Assembly: GCA_947374505.1 (NCBI GenBank)
Contig: CANCCE010000010.1
Coordinates: 1-26,580 of the forward strand
Length of the DNA: 26,580 nt
Origin: Comamonadaceae bacterium
GTDB lineage: Bacteria > Pseudomonadota > Gammaproteobacteria > Burkholderiales > Burkholderiaceae_C
Reading direction: 5' to 3'
Every line of letters starts with the position of its first letter. Position 1 is the first letter of the stretch. The translations under genes and the position numbers were made by a program. Positions 7,887 through 15,808 of the stretch are shown piece by piece. A model generated the notes under the pieces. The model did no database searches. It had not been told where the DNA came from and saw nothing but the letters and a program-made list of their open reading frames with translations.

Positions 7887-8741
7887 ATGCCTTCTTCGTT
7901 TCTTATCAAGACACTGCTGGCGACCTCAATAGCAGCCTTTAGCATGGCGACCACAACGGTCTATGCGCAGCCTGAAAAGGCAGCGGCAGTGAGTGGTAAA
8001 ACAGAGCTATTGTGGTTAGGCCAAGCTGGTTTTCGCATCAAAACGCCCGGCGGAAAAATCATTGTGGTTGATCCATGGATCACCGGTGGGCCCAAAGCGC
8101 CGGCTGCCTTCAAAGCGGACTTAGCGGCCTTGGGCAAGATCGACTTGTTGTTGGTGACCCATGCGCACGTCGACCATTTGGGTGATGCCCCCGCTTTGGC
8201 CAAGCTGAACAACACGGTTCTGTACGGTCCGGCCGACATGGTCACGCCTTTGCAAACGCTGGGCTTGTTACCCTCAAATCTGGGGCACCGCTTCAACAAA
8301 ACTGGGAGTGTTCAACCTTTGCCTGGCATCAAAGTCACGGCTGTTCAGGCTGAGCACTCATCCTTGATCGTCTACAACAATCCAGCGACGGGCAAGAACG
8401 AATCGCATCCTGCCGGAGAAGCCATGGGCTACATCATTCAACTTGAGAATGGCTACAAAATTTGGCACATGGGCGACACCGGTTTGTTTGGTGACATGAA
8501 GTTCATCAGTGATCGTTACAAGCCAGACATGGTCCTGATCCCCATTGGCGGCAATTTCACCATGGACCCTGAAGATGCGGCCTTCGCCATGAAAACGTGG
8601 ATCAAATCCAAAACCGTGATCCCCATGCACTACAACTCCAACCCCCTGACCAAGGGCACCTTGGCTGAGTTTCAAGCTGCCATGAAAGGCTCGAAAACCA
8701 AAATTATGCCGATGACCGAGGGGCAGACGCTCGAGTTTTAA
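7887..8741 (+). CDS. Exported metal-dependent hydrolase, metallo-beta-lactamase fold (UPF0173/UlaG-like)
   Basis: A 284-residue metallo-beta-lactamase-fold hydrolase. The Zn-binding motif THAHVDHLGD (HxHxDH), a later HMGDTG that supplies the bridging aspartate, and PMHY near the C-terminus are visible. The family resembles UPF0173 and UlaG, cytoplasmic hydrolases of about 230 residues, but this protein begins with a clear Sec signal peptide (FLIKTLLATSIAAFSMATTT, then VYA-Q), so it should act in the periplasm. The ATG at 7887 is preceded by GGAG seven bases upstream; a TTG at 7851 is also in frame but lacks such a site. It is divergent from the solute-binding protein and converges with tadC. 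Substrate unknown. Confidence 0.87.
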   Translation: MPSSFLIKTLLATSIAAFSMATTTVYAQPEKAAAVSGKTELLWLGQAGFRIKTPGGKIIVVDPWITGGPKAPAAFKADLAALGKIDLLLVTHAHVDHLGDAPALAKLNNTVLYGPADMVTPLQTLGLLPSNLGHRFNKTGSVQPLPGIKVTAVQAEHSSLIVYNNPATGKNESHPAGEAMGYIIQLENGYKIWHMGDTGLFGDMKFISDRYKPDMVLIPIGGNFTMDPEDAAFAMKTWIKSKTVIPMHYNSNPLTKGTLAEFQAAMKGSKTKIMPMTEGQTLEF

Positions 8742-8750
8742 GCTTGAGCG
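8728..8750 (+). terminator. Weak hairpin between the hydrolase and tadC, possible terminator
   Basis: Arms CGCTCGAG and CTTGAGCG (one G-U pair in the plus-strand RNA) surround a seven-base loop that contains the stop codon of the hydrolase gene. TTATTT follows on the plus strand. The U-tract is poor, so termination is only a suggestion. Confidence 0.35.
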
Positions 8751-9686
8751 TTATTTAGAGAACATCGCTGAAATCTGAATCACCGCCGGTCCGATGAGGA
8801 CAGACAACAGTGCCGGGAAGATAAAGAAGATCAACGGGATCAGCATCTTCACCGGCACTTTGGCGGCGATTTCTTCGGCGCGTTGCATGCGCTTCATGCG
8901 CATCACCTCAGACTGGATACGCAGCGATTCCGCCACGCTGGTGCCAAACCTGTCGGCTTGCACCAGCATCGAGACCAGTCCATCCAAGTCTTCCAGGTTG
9001 ATCCGCAAGGCGAGATTTTTCAAGGCCGTTGAGCGGCCCGAGCCGGCCCGTATTTCAAGCGCTGCCAAATTAAATTCTTCTGCGAGGATCTTGCTGCTGC
9101 GGGCAATTTCCAGGGACACGCGGTTGATGGCGCCGTCCATGCCGAGGCCAGCTTCGGTGCAGATGACCAACAGGTCAATCAGGTCGGGCAGCGTGTCGCG
9201 CATCTCGTCCGAGCGGCGTCCTGTCATCCATCGGAGGTAAATGTCGGGCAGGTAATAGCCGACGCCAGCCAACGACACCGCATACAACGCCAATCGCGGG
9301 TAGGGCGTTACGGGCGACCAAAAGGCGATCAGCAAGGCCAGCAACGATGGCAAGATCAGCGTCAAGATCGTCTTGATGGCGAAATAGGTTTGCGCTGCAG
9401 TGGGCCCCCTGAAACCGGCGCGAATAAACTTCAGTCTGAGCTGCGAATTTTGCCAATCGCCTTCAGGAACAGACAGCTTCGACATGGAGATCAGCAGCGC
9501 ATGCCAGCCACCTTCTTGCGGCACTTGCAGCGGTTCACGCCCCGTGGCCGTCGACTGCGCACTGTGCGTCTGTTGAAGTCGCCGATTGATCTGTCTTTGA
9601 TGAAAGAGTTTGACAAGACCCAATACCAGCAAAGCGTAGGCCAAGAAAGCCACTGCCAATGCAATGAATGAATAAACGTCAATCAC
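8751..9686 (-). CDS. tadC: Tad pilus platform protein TadC
   Basis: A 311-residue inner-membrane protein of the type II secretion F family, one half of the TadB/TadC platform on which the TadA ATPase works. A first membrane helix lies at residues 5-25, a pair of hydrophobic segments near 105-150, the cytoplasmic T2SSF helical domain around DLIDLLVICTEAGLGMDGAI through SVAESLRIQSEVMRMKRMQR, and a C-terminal hydrophobic hairpin from KMLIPLIFFIFPALLSVLIG. The start is GTG at 9686 with AGGTGA that overlaps the tadB stop, so translation is coupled. It is the last gene of the tad operon; no tadD or other tad gene follows. Confidence 0.92.
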   Translation of the reverse strand: MIDVYSFIALAVAFLAYALLVLGLVKLFHQRQINRRLQQTHSAQSTATGREPLQVPQEGGWHALLISMSKLSVPEGDWQNSQLRLKFIRAGFRGPTAAQTYFAIKTILTLILPSLLALLIAFWSPVTPYPRLALYAVSLAGVGYYLPDIYLRWMTGRRSDEMRDTLPDLIDLLVICTEAGLGMDGAINRVSLEIARSSKILAEEFNLAALEIRAGSGRSTALKNLALRINLEDLDGLVSMLVQADRFGTSVAESLRIQSEVMRMKRMQRAEEIAAKVPVKMLIPLIFFIFPALLSVLIGPAVIQISAMFSK

Positions 9687-9697
9687 AGCGTGTCACC

Positions 9698-10678
9698 TCA
9701 GACCTTGATCTGGACGATTTTCCACATCCATACAGCACCCAGAACGATCATCCCGAGGTTGACCAGCATCAGCGTTTGTCCCGGCCTAGTCGTCCAGAGG
9801 GTCGACATGTAAATCGGGTTGAGAACCGAGAGAATGCTGCCCAGCGCGAACGGCAAACTGCCAATCATGATGCCGGACAGTTTGCCCTCAGCGGCGAGAG
9901 TTCGAATCTTGCCTTTGAGCTTGATCCGTTCGCGCACAGTCTGTGACAGCGTTGTCAGCAGCTCTGTCAGATTGCCCCCTGTTTTGCGTTGGATCATCAA
10001 GGCGATCACCAGGAAATTCAGGTCGCTGCTGTTGATTCTGTCGGCCATTTGCGCCATGGCATCGCCAAAGGTCATGCCGAGTTTGATGTGTTCAAAGACG
10101 GTCTTGAATTCCGGACCAACAGGGTCGGGCAGTTCATCGCCAACCATGCCGATAGCGACCGACAAGCCGTGTCCAGCACGCAGGGCGCGCGTCATGAAGT
10201 CGAGCGCCTCGGGCAGTTGTTCTTCAAAGTGCAAACGACGTTTTTTTTCACCATGCATCAGGTAAAGCCACGGCAGTGAAAAGGCCAGCAGACCGCCGGG
10301 GATGGACACCACCGACGGTGCATTCAGCAGCAAGGTGGGCGTCAACCAGACCAGCAGCCCCAGCCCGGCGCTGAGCGCCATGACCTCGGCCGTCGTGTGT
10401 GTGCTACCCGCGCGCGTGAGCAGCAGACCGAGTGCATGTACGCCTGGTGCATGCCCCAATATCCAATGCAGCCACGCCGTTTCCAAGCCGCTGCCAGATT
10501 TGAGCAGCTGGCTTTGTGGGTCTTCCCGGCGCCGCAGCGCAATCTCTTTCAGGCGACTCGACAAGGCCCGTGAATGCGCGCTGAAACGCCGAGACCAAAA
10601 TGCCGACACGGCGATCGCGGCACCGGCGACCAGTAAGAAAATAAGTGCCAGTCCGGCGAAGAGGAGGTTTTCTGTCAT
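9698..10678 (-). CDS. tadB: Tad pilus platform protein TadB
   Basis: A 326-residue type II secretion F family protein of the inner membrane and partner of TadC. A leading helix (LLFAGLALIFLLVAGAAIAV), a middle hydrophobic pair (residues about 100-145), then the conserved cytoplasmic domain EQLPEALDFMTRALRAGHGL through FGDAMAQMADRINSSDLNFL and the C-terminal membrane pair beginning near LSGIMIGSLPFALGS are visible. DLNFLVIALMIQRKTGGNL is a typical TadB signature. Its ATG overlaps the tadA stop as ATGA, and tadC starts 11 bases downstream, so the three genes are translated together. Confidence 0.94.
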   Translation of the reverse strand: MTENLLFAGLALIFLLVAGAAIAVSAFWSRRFSAHSRALSSRLKEIALRRREDPQSQLLKSGSGLETAWLHWILGHAPGVHALGLLLTRAGSTHTTAEVMALSAGLGLLVWLTPTLLLNAPSVVSIPGGLLAFSLPWLYLMHGEKKRRLHFEEQLPEALDFMTRALRAGHGLSVAIGMVGDELPDPVGPEFKTVFEHIKLGMTFGDAMAQMADRINSSDLNFLVIALMIQRKTGGNLTELLTTLSQTVRERIKLKGKIRTLAAEGKLSGIMIGSLPFALGSILSVLNPIYMSTLWTTRPGQTLMLVNLGMIVLGAVWMWKIVQIKV

Positions 10679-12186
10679 TCCTTAGCCTTCACCCCTGAAT
10701 CATCCAGCGGATGCGTCGGATCAAACAGACGTTCATCGAGAAAAATACCGTAGGTGATCAGCTTTTCGGCCAGTTGTGGGCGAACGCCAGTGGCCCTGAA
10801 GGCACCCATCACCGAACCGTCTGGGTTCATGCCCTGACGGTCAAAAAAGAAAATTTCTTGCGTTGTGATGATGTCGCCTTCCATGCCGGTGATTTCATGG
10901 ATGCTGGTGATTTTTCGGCTGCCGTCGTTCAAGCGACTGGCCTGCACGATGACGTTGATGCCTGAGCTGATTTGCTGCCGCAGCGCCCGCACTGGCAAGT
11001 TGACACCGCCCAGTCCGACCAGGTTTTCAAGCCGCGAGAGGGCATCGCGCGGAGAGTTGGCATGCACGGTGGTGAGCGAGCCGTCGTGGCCGGTGTTCAT
11101 CGCCTGCAGCATGTCGATCACTTCGCTGCCGCGAACTTCACCTAAGACGATGCGATCGGGTCGCATGCGCAGGCTGTTTTTGACGAGCGCGCGCATGGTC
11201 ACCTCACCGGTCCCTTCCAAGTTAGGGGTGCGGGTTTCCAGGCGCACCACATGGCTTTGCTGGAGTTGGAGTTCGGCCGTGTCCTCGATGGTGATGATGC
11301 GTTCACCTTCGGGTATGTAGCCCGACAATATATTCAACAATGTGGTCTTGCCGGAGCCCGTGCCGCCGGAGATCAAGATGTTGACCTTGGCCTTGACGAA
11401 ACCGGCCAGCAACTCGGCCATACCGGCCGTTAAGGCGTGTTTTGCAATCAGGTCAGCCATTTTTAGAGGGATGACCTCGAAGCGGCGAATCGACAAGGCC
11501 GGGCCGTCAATCGCCACTGGCGGCACGATGGCGTTGACACGCGAGCCGTCTGCCAGGCGTGCATCGGCCATCGGGCTGGACTCGTCGACGCGGCGGCCCA
11601 CACGCGAGACAATTTTGTCGATGACTTTCATCAAGTGGTCGTTGTCATTGAAGCGCGTGCCGACCAACTCGAGGCGCCCCTTGCGCTCGACAAAGACCCG
11701 GTCAAAACCATTCACCATGATCTCGCTGATGCTGTGGTCTGCCAGCAGGGGTTCCAGCGGACCGAGCCCGAGCACTTCGTTTTGCAGATCGATGATGAGC
11801 TGCTGATGCTCGTGCTCATTGACCGGCAGTTGCCCCTCAGCGATCAGCAAGTCGACCATATGGGCCAGCTGGCTGCGGATTTGCGCCTCAGGCAGGCTCT
11901 CTGCCGCGGCCAAGTCCATCCGTTTTAGCAGTGCCTTGTGCAGTCCGATCTTGGTCGCGAAATAGCCCGGAGACAGATCTTTGATGAGCGGTCGTGCAGA
12001 TGTTGGCGGTGCTTGCGCCGGCACTGCTGGCGTTTGCCGCACATCGGGTGCCGCAGCCGGTGTCACCAAGGGTGCTGCCTCGTGTGTTGTGGCGGACGGA
12101 ACAACTTGTTCCGGGGCGCGTTTGGCCACAGGCTTGAAGGCCTCGCCTTGGGTCCAGGCGGCTATTTGATCCCGAAGTGTTGCCAT
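10675..12186 (-). CDS. tadA: Tad pilus assembly ATPase TadA/CpaF
   Basis: A 503-residue hexameric secretion ATPase of the VirB11/GspE superfamily that powers Flp pilus assembly at the inner membrane. After a Pro/Ala-rich region (residues about 20-70) the N-terminal domain has PLEPLLADHSISEIMVNGFD, then Walker A GGTGSGKTT (274-282), the aspartate box ITIEDTAELQL, Walker B RIVLGEVRGSE (about 345-355) and the His box GHDGSLTTVHANS. I start at the ATG at 12186 (MATLRDQIAAW), which overlaps the end of tadZ by 25 bases; an in-frame start at 12231 would extend further into tadZ and adds no conserved residues. It is followed by tadB with a 4-base overlap. Confidence 0.95.
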   Translation of the reverse strand: MATLRDQIAAWTQGEAFKPVAKRAPEQVVPSATTHEAAPLVTPAAAPDVRQTPAVPAQAPPTSARPLIKDLSPGYFATKIGLHKALLKRMDLAAAESLPEAQIRSQLAHMVDLLIAEGQLPVNEHEHQQLIIDLQNEVLGLGPLEPLLADHSISEIMVNGFDRVFVERKGRLELVGTRFNDNDHLMKVIDKIVSRVGRRVDESSPMADARLADGSRVNAIVPPVAIDGPALSIRRFEVIPLKMADLIAKHALTAGMAELLAGFVKAKVNILISGGTGSGKTTLLNILSGYIPEGERIITIEDTAELQLQQSHVVRLETRTPNLEGTGEVTMRALVKNSLRMRPDRIVLGEVRGSEVIDMLQAMNTGHDGSLTTVHANSPRDALSRLENLVGLGGVNLPVRALRQQISSGINVIVQASRLNDGSRKITSIHEITGMEGDIITTQEIFFFDRQGMNPDGSVMGAFRATGVRPQLAEKLITYGIFLDERLFDPTHPLDDSGVKAKE

Positions 12187-13304
12187 ATCGTTTTTTCGGT
12201 TGTGGTTCGGCCTGTCAGTTCCGCCGCCCACGCGTTGATGGACTTGGCAAAGTCAGATTTCGGTTTGAGCAGCACCGCTGCAATGCCTTTCAGGAGTGAC
12301 GCTTCAACGCCGTCGGTCTCTAGCGGCAAAACGCGGCTGACTCGAAGCCCCACTGTCTTCTCGAAATCAGCAATGCGCACGATAGATTTGCTGTTAAAGC
12401 CATTGACAACAATAGACAGCTTGGTAGCGGCATAGCCCAGGCTCTCCCACATGCGCAGAATCTGGCTCGCGTGCCGCACCGATGGGACATTCATCGTGGT
12501 CACCACCACCAACTGGTCCAGCAACTCCAAGACGCTCAGACTGATCGTGTCCAGCTGCAAGTCGAGCAGCACATAGTCATAGTGCTGCAGGGCGATGCGG
12601 ATCAACCGGTCGACATAGCCGGGCGTGATGTGCATCAACTGGTCAATCGTTTGCGGTGACTGAATCAAATGGAAGTTGCTGCTGATGTGGCTCGTCATGC
12701 CCTCTAGCAGCGCACCGTCGAGTCGTTCTATCTCGTCTGCAAAATCAGCCAGATGGTGCAGCCCGGTCTCGCGGGTCAGGTACAACTCGACATCGCCGAA
12801 GGGCAATGACAGGTCGATCAGCAGCACCCGTAAGCTCGGAGTTTGGCTTAGCTGCGCCGCCAGATTGGCCACCACGCAGGTGGCGCCGTCACCGCCCTTG
12901 GCGGGCATGATGCCAATGCAGTGACTGGTGACCGCGCCGTTTTGACGGCTGCTGTGAAATTTAGCCTGCGCCCGCGTCACTGCTGCCGTGATGGCTTCCG
13001 GCGCATCGGATGACATGACTTCACGAACCCCGGCGCGCATGGCGCGTATCAAAAAAGCAGATGCTGGATTCGTGCAAACCAGCAAGACAGCGACATGTGG
13101 CAGCGCGGCACACAAGGATTCCATTTTTTCGAGCAAGGCATCGCTTTGCTCGAAACCACTCAGTAGCACCAAGTCTGGCTGGCTCGCCACCACCCGCGTC
13201 TGCAGCTCAGACAGCGCGCCTTGCAAGGCAGTGACTCGATGCTGCGCTTCAAAGGTGGCAACCGGCAAGGGCCACGCCTGGCTTGAGTACAAAACGATGT
13301 GCAT
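12162..13304 (-). CDS. tadZ: Tad pilus localisation protein TadZ/CpaE (MinD/ParA-like)
   Basis: A 380-residue protein with an N-terminal receiver-like domain lacking obvious phospho-acceptor chemistry (residues about 1-125) and a C-terminal MinD/ParA-like domain. TadZ/CpaE proteins place the Tad machine at the cell pole. The P-loop reads MPAKGGDGATCVVANLA: the first lysine of the deviant Walker A is kept, but the usual GK(T/S) lysine is alanine, which is known for this family and suggests weak or absent ATPase activity. Next come VLLIDLSLPFGDVELYL (Walker A' region) and DYVLLDLQ. The start at 13304 lies five bases after the stop of the tadE gene, and the gene overlaps tadA. Confidence 0.92.
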   Translation of the reverse strand: MHIVLYSSQAWPLPVATFEAQHRVTALQGALSELQTRVVASQPDLVLLSGFEQSDALLEKMESLCAALPHVAVLLVCTNPASAFLIRAMRAGVREVMSSDAPEAITAAVTRAQAKFHSSRQNGAVTSHCIGIMPAKGGDGATCVVANLAAQLSQTPSLRVLLIDLSLPFGDVELYLTRETGLHHLADFADEIERLDGALLEGMTSHISSNFHLIQSPQTIDQLMHITPGYVDRLIRIALQHYDYVLLDLQLDTISLSVLELLDQLVVVTTMNVPSVRHASQILRMWESLGYAATKLSIVVNGFNSKSIVRIADFEKTVGLRVSRVLPLETDGVEASLLKGIAAVLLKPKSDFAKSINAWAAELTGRTTTEKTIWQHFGIK

Positions 13305-13309
13305 GGTGT

Positions 13310-13774
13310 TTAACTGCAGACGCTGTTCATTTCGCCTGCGATGATGTTGTTCATGGCCTCCCGAACTTGGGCGCTGCGGTAAGCCGGCAGCGGCAGGGTG
13401 ATGGCGGACACCGGAATCAGCAGCTGCGCTTGCAGGTTGCTCAGGCTGGTTTCAACCAGCGTGCAATTGGCTTGGGTGCAGTTGGCAGGCGTGTAGGTGA
13501 AGACCAGCCAGTCGGTTCGGGTGCCCACCACAATCTGTCCCGAGGCTTCGACAAAGTATTGCACCCTGGCCCTGATCCTGGCTTGTTGCACGGCACCGGT
13601 GTCGCACACGCTGGCCAAACGACTCGCCAGACGCGATGCTTCGACGGCGGTATTGACCACCAGCATGATGCGGGCGAACTCGATCACGCCCATCATGGCC
13701 ATGAAAAAAACAGTCAAAGACAACGCAAACTCGACCAAGGCCGAGCCGGTCTGTTGACGAATGGCGGTGCGCAT
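13310..13774 (-). CDS. tadE: TadE-like pseudopilin (second copy)
   Basis: A 154-residue type IVb pseudopilin. The N-terminus has the class III leader: a short basic segment then QQTG before SALVEFALSLTVFF, with Glu at +5 after the predicted Gly cleavage point, followed by one hydrophobic helix. The C-terminal domain has five cysteines, including the terminal VCS and the CTQANC pair. TadE/TadF pseudopilins are minor parts or assembly factors of Flp pili. Its ATG shares one base with the stop of the preceding tadE-like gene (TGATG), so translation is coupled. It may correspond to TadF by order; TadE is used because the TadE-like domain is what can be recognised. Confidence 0.88.
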   Translation of the reverse strand: MRTAIRQQTGSALVEFALSLTVFFMAMMGVIEFARIMLVVNTAVEASRLASRLASVCDTGAVQQARIRARVQYFVEASGQIVVGTRTDWLVFTYTPANCTQANCTLVETSLSNLQAQLLIPVSAITLPLPAYRSAQVREAMNNIIAGEMNSVCS

Positions 13775-14307
13775 CAGTTGATCTGCCTCATGGTCATGCT
13801 GATCGGCCCAAAAGTCAGGCTCGTTGCGTTGCCCACTACGCCAGACAAAAAACCGGCAAAGTACAAGGGGTGCTGGTAGCCAGAGGCCGTGACGGTGACC
13901 AAGTTGATGGTGGTGGCGCTGGTCACCGTCAGGTCGGCCGTGGTGCGCTGCGCGCTGTGGGTGCTCGGTGCGTTGACGGCATCCGCCACGGTCACGTTGA
14001 AGCTGCTAGCTGAAAAACCCGCTAACAAGAGGCTGCCGCTGCAGGGCTTGGCACTGCTGGGGTTGCCGTTGGTGAGCAGGCATGTGGCTTCTGTGTAGCC
14101 GGTCCCTGGCGCTTCGGTGGAGAGGTAACGCGCGGCGTTGCGGACTTGGTTGATGATCACTTTGTAGGCTGCAATGGCTTGCGAAAATTCGACCGATGCC
14201 AGCGTCAAAAACACCAGTATGGGCAGCAGCAGAGCCAGTTCAACCAGCACCGCACCGGAGCTTTTTCGGCGTTTCTGGAAAGCAGCGTGTCGGTCTTTAC
14301 GCATCAT
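13774..14307 (-). CDS. tadE: TadE-like pseudopilin (first copy)
   Basis: A 177-residue type IVb pseudopilin. The processing site is SSG before AVLVELALLLPILVFLTLAS, with Glu at +5, and a single hydrophobic helix. The periplasmic part starts with FSQAIAAYKVIINQVRNAARYLST, typical of TadE, and contains only two cysteines, close together near residues 80-95. It starts with ATG at 14307, overlapping the TadG-like stop by four bases, and it ends on the start of the second pseudopilin. It probably requires cleavage by a prepilin peptidase encoded outside this cluster. Confidence 0.88.
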   Translation of the reverse strand: MMRKDRHAAFQKRRKSSGAVLVELALLLPILVFLTLASVEFSQAIAAYKVIINQVRNAARYLSTEAPGTGYTEATCLLTNGNPSSAKPCSGSLLLAGFSASSFNVTVADAVNAPSTHSAQRTTADLTVTSATTINLVTVTASGYQHPLYFAGFLSGVVGNATSLTFGPISMTMRQIN

Positions 14308-15512
14308 TGCACCAACACCGGCACCAGCGGACCGATGGCATCTGCGCCGCCAGGAAGCCCGGCCGTTCTGCAGCCAGACTGCGGGTCAACAGCGTTGCCT
14401 CTGAATTCGACTTCTGCATTTTGTGGCGATGATTTGGGGCTGAGCATCAGCGCACAAGCCCATCCCAAAATCGGTTTGGCTCCCGTCCCACAAGCAGAAC
14501 TGCTACAGGCCACCACCGGCATGGCGACCAGCCGACGTGATGATGCGCCGTACTGCGTGTGCACATTCGCGGGTGTCGTGTAGCTGGGAATGTTGCCTTG
14601 AAACGGCTGCCGGCCGGGTGCGCGGTTTTGCATGTAGTCGCTGTAAGCGCCGCCCACCGGGGGCGGGCGATAGCCGTACCCGGTGAGGTCTGGAATAGCC
14701 ACGGCGGGACTGAGTCCGCTGCCGCCCTGTTTGTAAACGCCAAAGCGAGAGTTCCAGCCATCCTCCAGGGTGGTGACCACACCGGTCTTGATGCCGATGC
14801 AGCGGTTGGCTGCGGTCGGTACCGCGCAATTGCCAAAGCCAATGAAGGCTTCCCCGTAGGCCGCAAGCGCCCCCGAAGTGTCGATCCCCAGCACATTGGC
14901 CCAAGTGAAGAAGCCACTGGATTGAGTTGCTCCGAGCGTGATCTTGTCACCAACCGAGTAGCCGAAGGTGTGAGCGTTCGCGCCTGCCCCTTGGCACATC
15001 GCCATCGGGATGGCGCAAACGCTCTGAGATGGCATCACGGTGGCGGTCGCAGTGGCGACCAGGTTCGAGTCACCCACGCCCAGCAAGCCCATGAAAAAAT
15101 GCCGCAAGCTGGGTTGCGTCACGGTGCAGCGGGCATAGCGGGAAGCCGCTGTGGCCCCGCCGCCTGCTGGCTGGTAGCTGCCGTTCAAGGTCGCGCTGAA
15201 GGTGGGGCTGACTTGGCCGGTACCGACCAGTGCGGCCTGGAAATTTTGACGGTTATGCGCACCCCCGACGAACTGCCCCGCCAAGGCGCCGCGACTGGGT
15301 GCATCCGACAAACCATTGAGCTCCAGCACAGCGGCCAAGGCACAAGCATCGGCGGCATTTCCCAGCTCGGCCTGCACCAGCTCCAGCCGGCTGGCGTCGA
15401 TCGCCAAACCAACAAAACCCAGCATCACCACCATCGCCAATGCGGTGGCGACAGCAAACACCCCGCGCTGCTGCTGAGCCCGACGCACTGGGGCGTTGGC
15501 TCGTTCCGTCAT
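14304..15512 (-). CDS. tadG: TadG-like pilus assembly protein, cysteine-rich
   Basis: A 402-residue protein with an N-terminal TadE/G-like domain: basic residues, then RGVFAVATALAMVVMLGFVG and LAIDASRLELVQAELGNAADACALAAV, the hallmark of TadG proteins, which anchor in the inner membrane and join the pilus system. The remainder (residues about 70-402) is Gly/Ala/Ser-rich with ten cysteines in total, no visible von Willebrand MIDAS (DxSxS) and no match I recognise. An adhesin or tip-like role is only a guess. ATG at 15512 overlaps the upstream lipoprotein stop as ATGA. In most tad loci tadG is at the end; here it lies between the secretin and tadZ. Confidence 0.8.
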   Translation of the reverse strand: MTERANAPVRRAQQQRGVFAVATALAMVVMLGFVGLAIDASRLELVQAELGNAADACALAAVLELNGLSDAPSRGALAGQFVGGAHNRQNFQAALVGTGQVSPTFSATLNGSYQPAGGGATAASRYARCTVTQPSLRHFFMGLLGVGDSNLVATATATVMPSQSVCAIPMAMCQGAGANAHTFGYSVGDKITLGATQSSGFFTWANVLGIDTSGALAAYGEAFIGFGNCAVPTAANRCIGIKTGVVTTLEDGWNSRFGVYKQGGSGLSPAVAIPDLTGYGYRPPPVGGAYSDYMQNRAPGRQPFQGNIPSYTTPANVHTQYGASSRRLVAMPVVACSSSACGTGAKPILGWACALMLSPKSSPQNAEVEFRGNAVDPQSGCRTAGLPGGADAIGPLVPVLVQ

Positions 15513-15808
15513 GGCAGCTGCGGTGTCAGGCCGGAGGACGGTGGCTGCAGCAAGTACCGGTCATAGGCCGGCTTGAACTCGCTGGCGGCGGGTCGCAAGG
15601 GCGCCCTCGCCGCATCGTTTGGAGAGGCTGGCAGGCGCTGTGCCTCGAGGGCTTTTTGCACAGCCAGGCCGTGGTCTTGCTGATCTATCAAGACCGGTGA
15701 ACAGCCGGATAGGCAGAGCAGGGTGAGTCCCGCCATGACCACAGTCAAGGTCACCATCTTGTTGGCGAGGCATGAGTTATCCGCAGACCGCGCTTTAGGG
15801 GTTGGCAT
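15509..15808 (-). CDS. Small tad-operon lipoprotein (hypothetical)
   Basis: A 99-residue protein that I cannot assign to a family. After a 17-residue basic lead-in, MVTLTVVMAGLTLLCLSGC gives a hydrophobic segment and a lipobox (LSGC, Cys36), so it should be a lipoprotein. The mature part of about 64 residues is Ala/Pro-rich with little structure visible. The start at 15808 has AGGAG six bases upstream and overlaps the cpaC stop by 14 bases; a start at residue 18 would lack positive charges before the hydrophobic core. It lies right after the secretin gene, where other tad loci have rcpB/cpaD, so a pilotin or secretin-accessory role is inferred, without detectable similarity. Confidence 0.7.
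   Translation of the reverse strand: MPTPKARSADNSCLANKMVTLTVVMAGLTLLCLSGCSPVLIDQQDHGLAVQKALEAQRLPASPNDAARAPLRPAASEFKPAYDRYLLQPPSSGLTPQLP

Noticed and set aside
14559..15566. 335-residue plus-strand open frame opposite tadG.
   Set aside because: It is an antisense shadow in GC-rich DNA: His/Gly/Arg-rich composition, no Shine-Dalgarno and no recognisable motif, over a gene with clear homology.
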